A stretch of DNA of 64,000 bases. Source: Pohlia nutans. Lineage: Eukaryota > Streptophyta > Bryopsida > Bryales > Mniaceae. This document shows, one piece after another, positions 52,281 to 64,000 of this stretch. The notes beneath the pieces are model-generated. The model saw only the letters and a list, made by a program, of their open reading frames with translations. It searched no databases and was not told the origin of the DNA. The DNA is taken from contig CM040090.1 of NCBI GenBank assembly GCA_022496805.1, positions 8,364,001-8,428,000 on the forward strand, written 5' to 3'. The position numbers and the translations under genes were made by a program. Within the stretch, counting starts at the first letter, position 1; each line of letters opens with the position of its first letter.

Positions 52281-53028
52281 GTTGAAGATGCATTCTTCAC
52301 ATGGTTAGATTGTCAAAGTTAAACCACATTCATTATTTTGGTTGTCTAAATAGTTCTACACGGAAATCAACTCTTTGATGTACTTTTCTATATAAAGTCA
52401 ATGCAGCTATTCCTAACACTTTAAGGAAACTAATATAGCAATGGAAAAACTCAAATAATAAATCTTAATATATGATATAGTAAAATTGAGATACCAAATC
52501 CAATTCAAAATCTTATGAATTTTTTAAAGTTCATTTGTGCATAAATCCCCAAATCAATTTTTGTATTTCTGTATGCGCATAAAGCATTTAGATTTGTAAT
52601 CTTTAAATTTCCTATAATCAATTAGCATATAATGTTTGAAAGTGCAATGTCATGAATAGCTACTTCCATTTTACTTTAAACTCACAATGTCTAACTTTTG
52701 AAGGTATATCAATACATCCAAACCTCTTTAATGTTACAATGTGGACACTTAACATGCATATAATTACATGTTTTTCTTAGTACTTTTTAATATCGTGAAA
52801 ATATAGTATTGCATGTAAATGTGACATTAAAATAATTACTTCACGTTCTCAAACTAAGTAAGGTGGTTGAGAGTCCTTTTTCACACTTGTCAAAGTCTAT
52901 ATTACGACATTTGTATGATGAAAAGAAAGTGTGATAATAAGAATACATAAATAGACTACAAACCTCTTTAACATCACCTTATCGATAAAACAACATTCCT
53001 CCTACAATCAAAGAAAAATTTACAAATT
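52281..53028. other. Intergenic, AT-rich, no gene seen
   Basis: No supported feature. Confidence 0.4.
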
Positions 53029-53507
53029 TGGTTCCTCATTTCTATTCAATCCTTTATCCATGTAATTATTAAAAAAACACACATTTATCAGTCAAGATTC
53101 AATATAAGATGCTTTTAAAAAAAATAAAAATTGCACACTACAGTTGTCATCTTGCAGAACCAAACTGTGCAATAGTGAATAGAAGGCACGCAAACCAAAT
53201 GACTAAAAAAATTCTTAGAATAATTGCAACACACTTATCACACTTTCAAACTATGTCATAGTCATCATTATGGAACCCCATTCCTTTCCATCCTCCATCG
53301 AAGTATCGACATGGAATTATAAAAAACACACACATTTGCCAAGATTCAATACAAAATACTAATTTTTTTTAATGGCATGGTACACATGTCATCATGCAAA
53401 ACCAAACCATGCAATAGTGAATAAAAAACATATAAAAAAATTCTCTTAATACCGGTAATTGTAGCACACTTGTCACACATTTAAACTATGTCACAGTCAC
53501 CATTGTG
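53029..53507. repeat. Tandem duplication of a roughly 240-bp unit
   Basis: The run GGTTCCTCATTTC ... AACACACACATTT ... GTCAAGATTCAATA ... AACCAAACTGTGCAATAGTG at 53029-53272 recurs, diverged, at 53273-53507. The second unit ends just before the 42-bp minisatellite. Confidence 0.65.
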
Positions 53508-53545
53508 GGGAACCCATACAGTGTGGAAGAGGTCAGATACAGCAC

Positions 53546-53713
53546 AGAGGGCGTGATATTAGAGAAGGTGACATTAAAGAGGTGTGCAGAGGGCGTGATA
53601 TTAGAGAAGGTGACATTGAAGAGGTGTCCAGAGAGCGTGATATTAGAGAAAGCGACAGTAAAGAGGTGTGCAGAGGGCGTGATATTAGAGAAGGTGACAT
53701 TAAAGAGGTGTGG
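53546..53713. repeat. 42-bp minisatellite, four copies
   Basis: Units at 53546-53587, 53588-53629, 53630-53671 and 53672-53713 begin AGAGGGCGTGATATTAGAGA. The third copy is the most diverged. Because 42 is a multiple of three, the array stays open as a 14-residue repeat (EGVILEKVTLKRCA). It may lie in the 5' leader of the PPR gene rather than be coding. Confidence 0.9.
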
Positions 53714-53955
53714 CAGGTGCCTGCCGTGGATAACTCTCTGTAAAGGCTGCCTTGCTTTTTGCAGGTGCTATTGAAAGGCGCAAGGATGATTGGTTTGGCA
53801 TGTCGGATGATTGTGGTGCTGCTGTAGGGATCCGATTGAATGGATTCTCGAGCTTAAGGATTTGAGAAAGCATGGTGATTCGCGGAGCTTTGTGAAGAAC
53901 GCAGTATTTTGTTCACGAATGCGGTGTTTTGTTGAGAGAGAGTTGAGAGCCAGGC

Positions 53956-56900
53956 ATGGCGCTGTTGCCAAGCCACCAGGCGCCTATTTCTTTCCGCGTC
54001 AATTTCAAAGAATGGCTCCGACCGAACATTGCAGAGTTCAGGATCCACAACGATTTCTGGTTTTCGCATTTGAGACCTGGCTCTCGAAACGTGCGCCTTC
54101 ATGCTGCCACTTTACAATTTTCTCCCTCTCTTATTAACCCTAAAACGTCTGATTGTTCTTTAAACCCTAATTCTGGAGGCGCAAACGAGCGTGAGCCAGC
54201 TAAAGCTAGGTCGCCATTGGTTCAATTTGAGGCTCTGAAGCCGGCAGGGCTGAAAGAGGCCCTGCAATCCACGAAGAAGCGCAAGTTGAAGCACTACACC
54301 ATTTTAGCTGGCCTTCTCGCTGGGGAGGGACATATGCTTGAGTTTATCAAGTTTCTCGAGGTATGTGTGCATAATAATAATCCTTTGACATTCTGAGGTG
54401 CGTGATTTTTGGCTTTTTGGCGATGAATTTTGTATTCCATTTTCAGTTGAAGGTTTAGGGTTTTAGGACGAAGGCTGTGCTTCAGAAAAATTTCCTCTTT
54501 CATTAGAGAAAACAGAGCTATCCTAAGAGTCTCTCCCTTGTGTCACCTCCTAGAATAGAATTGAGTGGATTTGATAATTCAATGGGTTACACCCTACCTT
54601 GCTGATTGCTACGAACTCCAATTTTTAATCAAATCAGCATTGGTTTGGAGGTGCACAGCATGCGATATGTAGGTTTGCTGATGAAAATTAGGTTACTCAA
54701 TTTAAAATAAATGTATACCACTAGACTAGTTGCAACCTTGCAGATCTTAAAGGACCCCTAAAGTACCAAGGCTGATTTTCCAAGTTTGGTCAGCTCAGTG
54801 TGGAATGAGTACTGATCCTCAATTTCTGAGATTTCTTGTGGTGATTATACTCTTTGTAACGAAGATAGGATGGTAATTCGCGTACGTAGGTGATGTATAC
54901 ATCGAAAGATACAATCATGCAAAGGTGAAAAACCTAATTGCGGGCAGCTCTTGAAAAATTTCACACAATGAGCTATGCATCTGAATTTTTGTACACAATG
55001 AGCTAAGACCTCATATTCACAACTGCCAAATTCATTTTACGAAATTTTTTGACTAAAATTTGCATTTTGGGCATTTTCAAAAAGTTTCAAATTTGGGGCA
55101 GTGTGCTAGAAAACAAAGTGCAACCAAATTTGTAGCTTATAATCTTACTATTGAGGAACCTTAACGGTTGAAAATTTGTAGGTGCTAATAAATTCAAGGT
55201 GGTTGAAATATCATACGGTTGGATTGGTGAAAAAGGTTTTAGATCAAAAACTATTTACATTTATATGAGAAGGGGTACTTTTAGGCAGCTTTGGAGTGTT
55301 TGGAGAGAAATATAGTTGTGGTCCTTTAGGGGTTTAGGGGCCTTGATCTCTTTTTATCTCTTTTCACACTTGAGCAGAGGGTGAAACTGAAAACTCTTAC
55401 AAAATAGCGCTAAATTTGTGCATTTGACATAGCGGTTAGACATAGTGCATGTAGATGTGGACTTTCGTGATACTGGGGGCATTCTAGCATCAATCTTTGC
55501 CAGGAAGACTTGGTATTTGAAAGCAGGCTTGACACTAATCTAGTATGATAAGATTGTGTGTCTTTGTAGATGCTTGCAGATGCAGGACTTGATAAGGAGT
55601 TGTTCACCTCTAAACTGGACTCCTCTCAATTGGATGCGGGCTTCACCTTGATTCTTTCACGCAAGCAACTCGATTTATTTGTGAACGTCATGAAGAAGCT
55701 CACCAGAGCAGGATACACTGCTTGGGAGTTTGTGGGCAAGGGCCCATGTGAACTTTTGTCTGACGAGCTCCTTTTGTTCTTGGAAGCTGGGAAAATTGAA
55801 CAGTGCATCAAAATTATTGAATCTTTATCAGGTACATATGTATATTTGAGAAGTTTTTTCATTTTTGGTTTAGACTGCCAAATGTTAGTATCATCATAAT
55901 ATTACCCTGCTGGGCTTACTGGAAAAGGCTAAGTGTACATTCTGGTGTACCTTCATTTCAAAGGTACATTCTTATGTGTAGTAGAGTAATGTAACGATGT
56001 CTTACTTCCGCTTGGTTCCCACATGGTGACATTAAGTAGTTGTGTCTTTGGAGTGTTTCAGAATGCGGATTTCTAGTTAAGAAATTAATCGATCCAGCTC
56101 GTGTGATTGCAAGCTGTGCAAAAGTACGGAGCCTTGCTTTGGCTCACAGGTACACAGTTGTTTGCAATTTCTTCTTCTCTTTTATCAACTTCTTGGCATT
56201 TTGATTTGCGTCATCATCTGTGTATCTCTTTCGAGATAGGATCCCATTTTCTCTGCATTTTTAAGCATAGTAAACATTCGGAAGTAGTGCGTTAGAGGAA
56301 TTTTTTTCACCAGAGGATTACTTTCCAATACAGTTGTGATGAAGTTGCGGCGTGATTATGATTCAAGTTATTATGTCAACTAGATATTAGAACACAGGAC
56401 CAGGATTTTTGAATATCCTCAACACATGCTTCAATGTGGGCAGATTGGTGAAACTTCTTTCCCGCAACCCCTGGCACTACAATCTTATGATACGGGAATT
56501 TAGCTATCATCACGAGCTTCAGAGCTCATTCGATGTTCTGGATATAATGAAAGAGTTGGGAGTTGCGCCGGACTTGTACACATACCGTGCTCTAATGGAC
56601 TCATGCGGTCGGTGCAATGAGCCTTCCAAAGCGGCCGTTGTTTTTGAGGTTTGTCCTTCATGTTTAAAGCTTCGTGAATTTGATGCTGTCAACCCTCCAG
56701 CCTTCATCGAACCTTGGCTTGTGTCTTTGAAGCACTCCATGCTATGAACACTTCGAGTGGCAACAAACCAAAGTCCTAATGAATGTGCTTGGCTCCTGTA
56801 TGACATCAGTTAGATCAGTCTATATGAATGAGATGCATTACTCTTTTACAAATTTCTCTTTAAGGGCCTCCTTAAAAGCTTTGAAGTACCTTAACCGCCT

Positions 56901-59369
56901 TTAAGATGGCCCTTGCAGATAAATCTGCACCTACACTCATTCTGCAACCCCATCGTCCAGTATTAGTGAAGCGATCTCTGCTTTTGATGTGTAGTTCTTT
57001 ACCACTTTGGAGTGTGCAGACTATGCTGAAAGACGGGTTAAAACCGAATACTTTTGTCTACAATAGCATGATGAACGTCAATGTTGGCGATTTGGATGAA
57101 GTTCAGCGTTATTACCAACATATGCAGGTAGCCATTTTGAACTCTGTGATCGTCCATAAGTGAATGGTCATTTTTTTCTATTTTTTGATTATAATATATT
57201 CAGTTCGTCAATAGGGGCTAGATAACGGCACTCGTGCTAGGGGCCAGAGGTGAAGGCAGTTGCTTTGAACTCTTTAGAGAGGGGGAAAATCTAATGTGGA
57301 AAGCAGGGTGCAGGAGTTACAGCTGACTTAGCTTCCTTCAACATTCTGCTCAAGGCATATGCAGCCAGTGGTCGTGCCGACCTGGCGGCTGATCTTTACT
57401 TTCACATACAACAGACAGGCGAACTGAGTCTGGATGTTGTATCCTACAGCACCCTTATTAATGTGAGCCTATCTTCCATCGGTAACGTTATGTGAAATCT
57501 ATTGATAGCCTTGTGCTCGTGATCTTTTATCTATGAAAGTCCTCTCAGCGTTATATCCATCCATTCAATAATAATTCTCACAGAAGATAAAACGGCCTCT
57601 TTTTCATCAGTTGGTTCTCCAAGGAGTGGGATTGTTTGGTAGTTGTACCTATCAAGCCAAGGGCTACTAGCCAATGAGACTGTGGGGGTAGTGTTTGTTT
57701 TAGTTACGGTTGGTAGGTATTTGGAGTTTTCTGATCCAGATTGATCATACGTCCTTTCAGGTGTTCGGAAGAGCAAAGATGTGGGAGGAAGCTTTGAGGG
57801 TTAAAGCCGACATGTTGGAAGCGGGTGTTACTCCAAATGTTGTGACATGGACTTCAATTATCGGTGCCTGTGCTAATGCAGGCCTTGTAGAGCAATCCTT
57901 TCGGGAATTCGACGAAATGCTGAGTGCTGGTTGTCGTCCGAATGTGAATTGCTACAATATGCTTCTTCAGGCTTGTGTCATGGTAACGCTCCTTGCATGC
58001 TATGTTCTCTCATCTACTCTTCCCACTTTTGACGAGACTGCTCAACTCAGAAGCACCTTACATGGGAAGGAATACATAGAGTTCAGACAATATTCACACC
58101 GACATTGTTGGGAGTGCGCAGGCAAGCCAAGTTCAAAGAGCGTTTCAGCTGTTTCAAGAATGGAAGCAAACAGGCCGAATACGCTCGTTCTCTGAACTTG
58201 TCAACCACCCGGACGCACTCACCAGAACACACGAACTCATAGCAGTCACCGACATCTTTCCCAGACCTTCACCGCCAAGGAACAGAGGCCCAAACACTGC
58301 AGACAAGTACTGGTCAATACGCTCTGCTCGTTGCAAGCCAAATCTGGTGACGTACAACTCCATGATGAAGGCATGTGGGGCAGCGCCTGAGAGGATACGA
58401 TCCTTGATGCGAGAAATGAAGACGTTAAACCTCCTCCCGGACGTGAAGACCTGGTCTATTCTCCTGGACGCATACGGCAGCAAAGGGGACCTGGAGGGTG
58501 CATTGGCGGCACTGGAGGAGATGCAAGCCTCGGGGTTCAAGCCGGACGTTGTGGTCTACACAGCGCTGATCAAAGCGTGTGTGCAAAGCTCCCAACTGGA
58601 CAAGGCCTTTGACGTTTTCAGCCAGATGAAAGCGGCTGGGGTGCGGCCCAACGCTGTGACGTACAACACGCTGCTGCGAGGGCACCGAAGCCATGGCGAG
58701 TTTTACCAGGTGCAGCGCGCGTTGGCAGTGTACGAGGAGATGCGGGAAGCAGGGCATGTGCCGAACGACTTCATTCTGCAGGGGCTCATCAAGGAATGGG
58801 CCGAAGGAATCTCCACCGGCCCCTCGTCGTCTACTGATGCAATGCTGCTGCCTGACAGAGGCTTTCTGGAGTACACTGAAGCTCTGGTGCACAAAGTGGC
58901 TGTGCATGCGCTGGGAGCCAACGACAACCTCACCATCGACTTGCATGGCTTGTCCAAGGGCGAAGCCCGGACGGCCGTGTTGGCCGTCCTGCGCATCATC
59001 AAGGAGCGCTACGCGCTGGGCAGCCCCATCCAGGAGGATTTGATCATCATCACGGGCATGGGCAACCGGAGTGAGAAGAAAGGCGTCCCCGTGATCCGGG
59101 ACGTTGTGCTCGCTGTTCTGCAAAGAGAACTGGGTCTCCGGGTTGTGCTTGTTCTGTCTGATCTTCCGGACGATGGTGACGACGCAGTTGCAAGGGATTC
59201 TTCTTCTTTTTCTTCGGCGTCTGATGGGGTTGCTCGTGAATTAGTTGAGATCAGGCCACGGAGACCAGTGAACTCTGGCAGATTGAAAGTGACCAAGGAG
59301 TCTCTGAACGCATGGTTGGGGAGGAAAGCTGTGCAGACAGTCACTGACCAACAACCATTATCATTTTAG
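53956..59369 (+). CDS. PPR protein with C-terminal SMR domain (At5g02830-like)
   Basis: Eight exons: 53956-54360, 55570-55831, 56062-56149, 56444-56648, 57020-57127, 57307-57462, 57761-57982, 58122-59369. They sum to 2694 bases and 897 aa with all phases matching. The N-terminal 60 residues are rich in basic and hydroxylated residues, compatible with an organelle transit peptide. Pentatricopeptide repeats follow from about residue 260: PDLYTYRALMDSCG, PNTFVYNSMMN, ASFNILLKAYAASG, PNVVTWTSIIGACANAG, PNLVTYNSMMKACG, PDVKTWSILLDAYGS, PDVVVYTALIKACVQ, PNAVTYNTLL. The SMR domain spans about 752-822, with DLHG (755-758) and TGMGN (793-797). PPR proteins bind RNA in plastids or mitochondria; the SMR domain in some relatives is a nuclease or DNA-binding module. 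Block order and words such as NVNVGDLDE recall Arabidopsis At5g02830, from memory. The last exon is long, intronless and GC-rich. Confidence 0.92.
54755..55332. mobile_element. TTAA-type MITE in intron 1 of the PPR gene
   Basis: The left end CCCCTAAAGTACC lies a few bases after TTAA (54747-54750). The right end is GTGGTCCTTTAGGGG, followed by TTTA. The right-hand region (TTGGAGTGTTTGGAG) resembles that of 12669-13880. It accounts for about half of the 1209-bp intron. Confidence 0.65.
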
Positions 59370-59997
59370 TCTACATTCTAATAATTCTATCACTCCAGTC
59401 CAGAATGTTGTCTGGAATCATGGCATGGACACCTGTGTATTCTTTGATTGCGTTTTGTGAGTTACCACATCAGGAACTTCAAGGCACGTGAACATGGTGC
59501 CATGATGGGGCATTGAAATGCAATTAAGATAATTTGGTGCCAACCTCCATACCAACCTAGTATGGATAAAATGACACAAAAATGACCTGTATGTGGCCTT
59601 TGGTGTCAAAATGGCACCAAAATAGTCTGGCCCAACTTTTGTGATGCAGGGCTTCTGTATCAGCAACAACAGTGGGTTTGGTGATACTCACAAATATTTA
59701 TGATCACGCCCTAGGCGGGCAATGTGCACGAGATTTTAAAGAGCACTGAACGGGGAGTTTTCCAAGGGAACCAACTACCGGTAAAATTCAAAATTTTACA
59801 TAAGCAGCTAGTTTCAGACAATAATTCTTTCGATTATTACCTATGTGTCACCTAGGTAGCACCTGAGTATCACAAATTTTATCTGGATTTTAGCCTTAAA
59901 CTGTGAGTTTCAACCGGTAATTTGACAATTCCATTTGGTTGATTTTATGCTAACTGCCGGATCTCCCCGTACATTGATAAAGAATTATGTAGTGCTG
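59370..59997. other. 3' flank of the PPR gene
   Basis: No gene. The words TAATTTGGTGCCA and TGGCACCAAAATAG, and GGTGCCATG and CATGGCACC, at 59420-59640 form an inverted arrangement that may be a decayed MITE. Confidence 0.4.
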
Positions 59998-60690
59998 ACC
60001 CCTTACAGCCCATGCGACCACGTGGTCGCAGAGGCATGTTTTTGTAAACTACGATTAGACCAAACCAAACATCAATGTCTGAGGTTCAGATGTGGGGATT
60101 CATTTCACACACACTTCAAAAATAAATTTTTGATTTGGAGTTGTGCAGCTATCAAAGTACTTATATGCAGAACACCAAAATACTACAAATACCTCAAAAT
60201 ACAACGAGTACTTACAAGTACAATATGTGTACTATACGGTGTTTCTTGTGTTTGGAAGTTTGTTATCTTGTTTTACTTTTTGGATTGTGTTCTCTTGTTC
60301 ATGTTCCATCAACGCATATACTGTATCTCAATTTTGATCAATGTACCTACTCCTTTCATGTTCATGTGTATAATTTTTTGTCCTAAACTATATTTGATAT
60401 ATGAATAAGTCACTATTACTTATAAAATTTTCAATAATTATATGCAAGTTCGTTCTTAACGCAAAATATTGCAATGAAGAGGTGTTAACATAGGTCATTG
60501 TTGAACCTCTCCACTTTCTTTTTTGAAACTTTTACCCAAATTCTATTTAACTTTGAAGTCATACCCTCTAAAATCTCATTTTAGACTATGCATTATATGA
60601 TTCAAAGACATACTATGATCTTCCAATTGAACGGGTCTGATCTTACCAAGGTTTAATTGACAATTGTTTGATTTAAGCTAAGCTTACATT
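59998..60690. mobile_element. Decayed TTAA-family element, inverted relative of 12577-14583
   Basis: 60115-60310 is the reverse complement of a segment seen at 14285-14460 and 50365-50570 (GATTTGGAGTTGTGCA, CTTGTGTTTGGAAGTTTG). The left edge CCCCTTACAGCCC near 59999 fits a decayed TIR. The right edge was not located precisely. Confidence 0.5.
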
Positions 60691-61286
60691 TATACGGTTG
60701 GGTACTACTGTATGTGGAAGGCAAGGTTGGCACTTTCATATCGAATATTTTATAAAAGTTGAAACAATGGAGGTCAGCACTTTCAAAGGTAATTATTAAG
60801 AAATTAGCTATTAATAGCTAACATTAAATTTTTTCGGCGCCTAAATGTTTTATTTTATTTTTTGTTTGCAATTTTTTTAAAGTTTTATGTTTTTATTTTT
60901 ATTTATTTTTGGCTTTTTGTTGATTTTGACAAAATACTTAATAAATTTATTTATTTTTTCAACATTTTTTTGGTGAATTATTTTCTGCCAACCCTGCCTT
61001 CCACGTACGGTATTAATAATATTTCTAATTTCAACAAAGAAAGTTTTCTTTTTAATTTTTAAATGACCAAAATTTGGCGGCTTTTTGAAAACTATCTTGG
61101 GTTGTAATGGGTCAATTATAGGGGCATGTGACATTGGTTTTAGCAAAGAAATGTGACAATATAGAATTCAAGCTTTGCAAACCTTAACTTTAGCCATATA
61201 ATACTTTTATTAATATCAAATTTAATAATCATAATAATAATAATATTATTATTATTATTGCATAAAATTTGTCAAATTGGTTCTAT
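60691..61286. other. Intergenic, AT-rich, no gene seen
   Basis: Contains AGGCAAGGTTGGCA (about 60720) and TGCCAACCCTGCCTT (about 60988) as inverted ends of a possible 280-bp MITE. No coding features. Confidence 0.4.
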
Positions 61287-61290
61287 TTAA

Positions 61291-61689
61291 CCTCTACAAG
61301 CCCGAGGGGTATTGGACAAAACATAGATGTGTTATAATATGTGCCTTTCAAATGTTTGATGAACTTTTGTTCAATAGACAAAATGTAGGGCATCATCTCT
61401 ACAAATTATTCATAGAGTCAAACTTCCAAAAAAAACTTTAGATTTTTTTGAAAGAATCTAAAAGCATTAACCTTTGAAATTTTGTATAAATTATCATTTT
61501 TAGTTTAAGAGTTTAGTATGATTTGTTAAAGTTGGTCTATTCATTGTAAATAGATGTTTGGTGCGTTTAGGGAATCTAAAATTGCAACAAAAGTAGAATT
61601 TAAAAATATTTTTTATTTTTCAAAAACATTTTGTTTTGTTTTAGGCAACCCGTCAGAATTGGGCAACGACTAAAAAATGGTCGTTTGGG
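61291..61689. mobile_element. TTAA-flanked piggyBac-like MITE, CCCGAG subfamily, copy 2
   Basis: 399 bp between TTAA at 61287-61290 and 61690-61693. The left end CCTCTACAAGCCCGAGGGG and most of the interior (GGTATTGGACAAAACATAGA) match 51736-52276. The right end is CCCAAACGACC in reverse complement. Confidence 0.8.
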
Positions 61690-61693
61690 TTAA

Positions 61694-63723
61694 ATAAAAA
61701 TAAAAGATTAAAAGTGAAATGGTTAAGTTAAAAAAAGTCAAATGTAAGATCTTTCAAATGTTTGGTGGGGACAATAGAAGGGTGCCTTCTTATCAATCTT
61801 CGCCCAAGACCCTATGTTTTTAGAGTCTGGTCTACTGTCCCTCCTAAGCTTACTAGCTTGTTAATTAAAATTACAAAGAAGATTTGGTTATGAGTGATCG
61901 AATGTTGAAAGGACGATAGTATAGCCAATGGTGCACCAAGGAATCAAACATCTTGTCCCATTTAAGGACACTAGTCACCCTTAAAAACACAAAGTAATTG
62001 AATATAAGGACAAAATAAAGTGGACGGGGAGGTCTCAATGCACTCTTGAGGGAAGACTAATGAAAAGCCGCCCCTCGGTGGTTCCAAACAAATAAGTGAG
62101 AGATCTATCATGAGGCCGGGCTCTTTTGACCTTGTTTAAAGTTTTAGAGCGGCTTCACACTACGGCCGTTCAAGTCGAGAGGCCGTGGGATTGAGTGGCC
62201 AAACTTTGTTGAGAGTCCAAATTTTTTTATTGAAAATAGGCAATAAAATATAGTTTTCATTTTTTATAAAATGAAACCGATGGCCTCTCGACCATAGTTT
62301 GGGTTTCCATTCCCGTCCGACCCAAACTTACTCTCAAGAGAGCGTCACTTTGGTCAAAAAGTGTTGCCATGTAAGCATTCTGAAAGGTGACGGACTTTGA
62401 CCTCTAATGTGAAGGGTCGAGAGGCCGAACTCTTGATTTCTTGCAATCCGATTGGTGGAAATTGACGACCTCTCGACCTTTGGCCATAGTGTGAAGCGGC
62501 CCTTACTTTGTATGTTTATTTGAAATTCATTTTCTATTTTTACTTTTCACTATTTGTTCCGTCGACGACGAATTTCAAACTGAAAGGCAAACCGTCCGCG
62601 TCGACGTCGCTCGTTTTTTAGGGTTTCGTTTCTTGTTGCTTTCCAACTGGCGCTCTGTTTCTTACTCTTACGACAGTCTTTCACAGCAGCCACCATCAGA
62701 GCATCAATCCGATTCATGAACACCGACACTTTCATTGCAATTTCAGATTCCCCAGACACTAGAACTTACGTGTAGGATCTGTCGACGGGGAGACCGAGGA
62801 TCGTTCACGGCATTTGTTGTTGTGGTGTTTGGAAGCGTCTTTGTGAGGCTAGAACTGAATTCAGGTGAGCAATTCAGAAGTGTAACTTACCCTCCGAACT
62901 TCTCTGGCGAGTGTGTGTCGCAGGAGCCACTTCACTGTGCAGTTCTTGAATTTCCGCTGTGGTTTTTATGTTCGTCACAACTCTTGACCCTCCGCTTGGC
63001 ATTGCACTCAATGTGAATCGTTTTTCTGTATCGAAAATGGAGGGGTCCGAATGTTGCTCTTGCGGCCAATTAGGGTTTTGTAACACGCGTTTATTGATGT
63101 AGAGTCCAATTTGTAAGTGTTTGTTCTCTCTGCTCAATTTATCTCAAACCCTTGTTTTGAAGTATTCTTGTGTTTCAGTTTCACAAGAGTGATTCAATCA
63201 GCTTGAGCAGACTGTATATCTGCCCTGCTCGACAACCGATGCACAGTGTTTTTTTTTTTGGAAAATGTGATAAATTATCAGGGTCATACATATCTATTGA
63301 TATTTTGATGCTTGTGTTACACTAGGCGCTCTCTGTCATCGTCTGTCACCATGTCAAGCGCGTCCGCTGACAAGCTGATGGTCTGCGCGCTGGGTTGAAA
63401 CAGCTCGATCACAAATATTAGGGTTTCATTTTTGCAGGGGAGTCTTGCAGATGAGACTGAGACAGCACCACTGGCAAGTGTTTTAAGCTCCTTCCATTAT
63501 TGTTTTTGCATTGAACCAAGCCCTCAGTTGTGAGGAAGAGATGTTTGAGAATTGTAGTTGCAAGAATTTCGTTCGGTTTCCTCAAAACCATTCATTGAAG
63601 CAGGTTATATTTAGTCATTCACATGCTTGGTTAGCCGCAACGTTTGCAGCAGTTTATGAAGTAGCGAAAAACCGGAAACATCTGTGCAACTTCGATCATC
63701 TTGGAACCTTTCACCACTTTGCA
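61694..63723. other. Intergenic and upstream region of the RRP46-like gene
   Basis: 61780-62560 has GCCTCTCGACC/GGTCGAGAGGCC words in both orientations, probably a decayed inverted-repeat element. From about 62560 the sequence is less AT-rich and looks like a transcribed leader, with a good donor (CAG/GTGAGC at 62861) and acceptor (TTGCAG at 63438). No confident coding exon was found; a short minus-strand frame at 62550-62759 is unrecognised. Confidence 0.4.
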
Positions 63724-63865
63724 ATGACCGCGATGGAGGTGGTAGCTTCAGCTTCGCTTGACGTCTCTAAACGAACCGACGGACGGTCTGCTTCGCAGCT
63801 GCGCCCGCTGGAATGCTCGCGCGGTTTGCTCACACGAGCTCATGGATCCGCCACCTGGTCTCAAG
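63724..63865 (+). CDS. RRP46: Exosome complex RRP46-like subunit, first coding exon (partial)
   Basis: Starting at ATG 63724 (or 63733), the frame gives a short N-terminus and then RTDGRSASQLRPLECSRG followed by LLTRAHGSATWSQG. It ends at a CAAG/GTAATT donor at 63865. The DGR, QLRPL, AHGSA and WSQG sequence is the conserved start of RNase PH-fold exosome subunits and fits RRP46 better than RRP41. The subunit is part of the six-member ring of the RNA exosome, which feeds RNA to the catalytic subunits in nucleus and cytoplasm; the plant ring is largely structural. The frame is open upstream to 63511, but that sequence is not family-like. The rest of the gene lies beyond base 64000. Confidence 0.8.
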
Positions 63866-63897
63866 GTAATTGTTCCCAGGCCAAAGTAGTACCGGGT

Positions 63898-63928
63898 GGA
63901 GGGTTTAGGGTTTAGGGTTGGGTTTAGA
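63898..63928 (+). repeat. Telomere-like TTTAGGG words in intron 1 of the RRP46-like gene
   Basis: GGGTTTAGGGTTTAGGGTTGGG lies 33 bases after the exon donor. Such telo-box words are common near the 5' ends of plant genes for ribosome and RNA functions (established). A regulatory role here is inference. Confidence 0.6.
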
Positions 63929-64000
63929 GAATTTGATGATAGAAATGCGCAGAACGGAGCACGCAGTACCTACATCCCTATTCTTTCTCTCAGTGTCGTC

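Noticed and set aside
53505..53774. 89-residue repeat protein upstream of the PPR gene as a separate gene
   Set aside because: The frame exists only because the minisatellite unit is 42 bp; no start context or domain supports it. Kept as a repeat.
62550..62759. 69-residue minus-strand frame as a divergent gene
   Set aside because: No recognisable domain and no following exon; it could equally be leader sequence on the plus strand.

Overview
The window is nuclear DNA of a plant. It carries spliced genes with GT-AG introns of about 80-1200 bases, TTTAGGG-type telomere-like words and plant-type gene families. I cannot name the species. The short introns and the load of TTAA-flanked elements make me lean towards a non-angiosperm land plant, but that is a guess.

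Five protein genes are supported. (1) 192-8084, plus: the C-terminal 1008 residues of a KDM5/JARID1-type histone H3K4 demethylase (Arabidopsis JMJ17 type), with a PLU-1 region and two PHD fingers; its 5' half lies left of the window. (2) 19540-21553, plus: a complete two-exon AMT1 ammonium transporter of 508 aa. (3) 35795-38460, minus: a complete six-exon RD21-type papain-family protease with a C-terminal granulin domain, 460 aa. (4) 53956-59369, plus: a complete eight-exon PPR protein with a C-terminal SMR domain, 897 aa. (5) 63724-63865, plus: the first coding exon of an exosome RRP46-like subunit that runs off the right edge. In each complete model the exon phases sum to an intact frame. 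The genes have unrelated jobs and do not form a cluster.

The intergenic DNA (about 8.1-19.5, 21.6-35.8, 38.5-53.9 and 59.4-63.7 kb) is mostly small non-autonomous DNA transposons with visible terminal inverted repeats (TIRs) and target-site duplications (TSDs). The main group is flanked by TTAA with ends like CCCTTAAACGTC or CCCCTAAA, which is a piggyBac-like signature. Others are TA-flanked Stowaway-like elements ending AGGTTGG or CTACACC, TAA-flanked elements ending GAGCATC or GGGCATCC (PIF/Harbinger-like), and CACTA-type elements. One 2.2-kb CACTA element carries a coding exon resembling the TNP1/En-Spm C-terminal domain.

Many elements are nested. Two TTAA elements appear to sit exactly in the TTAA inside the terminal repeat of another TTAA element. 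One Stowaway-like element was split by a TTAA element that itself contains a perfect 1.19-kb (ATTT)n array. Four elements abut end to end at 48.67-50.67 kb. No transposase gene for the TTAA group, and no tRNA, rRNA or CRISPR, was seen.
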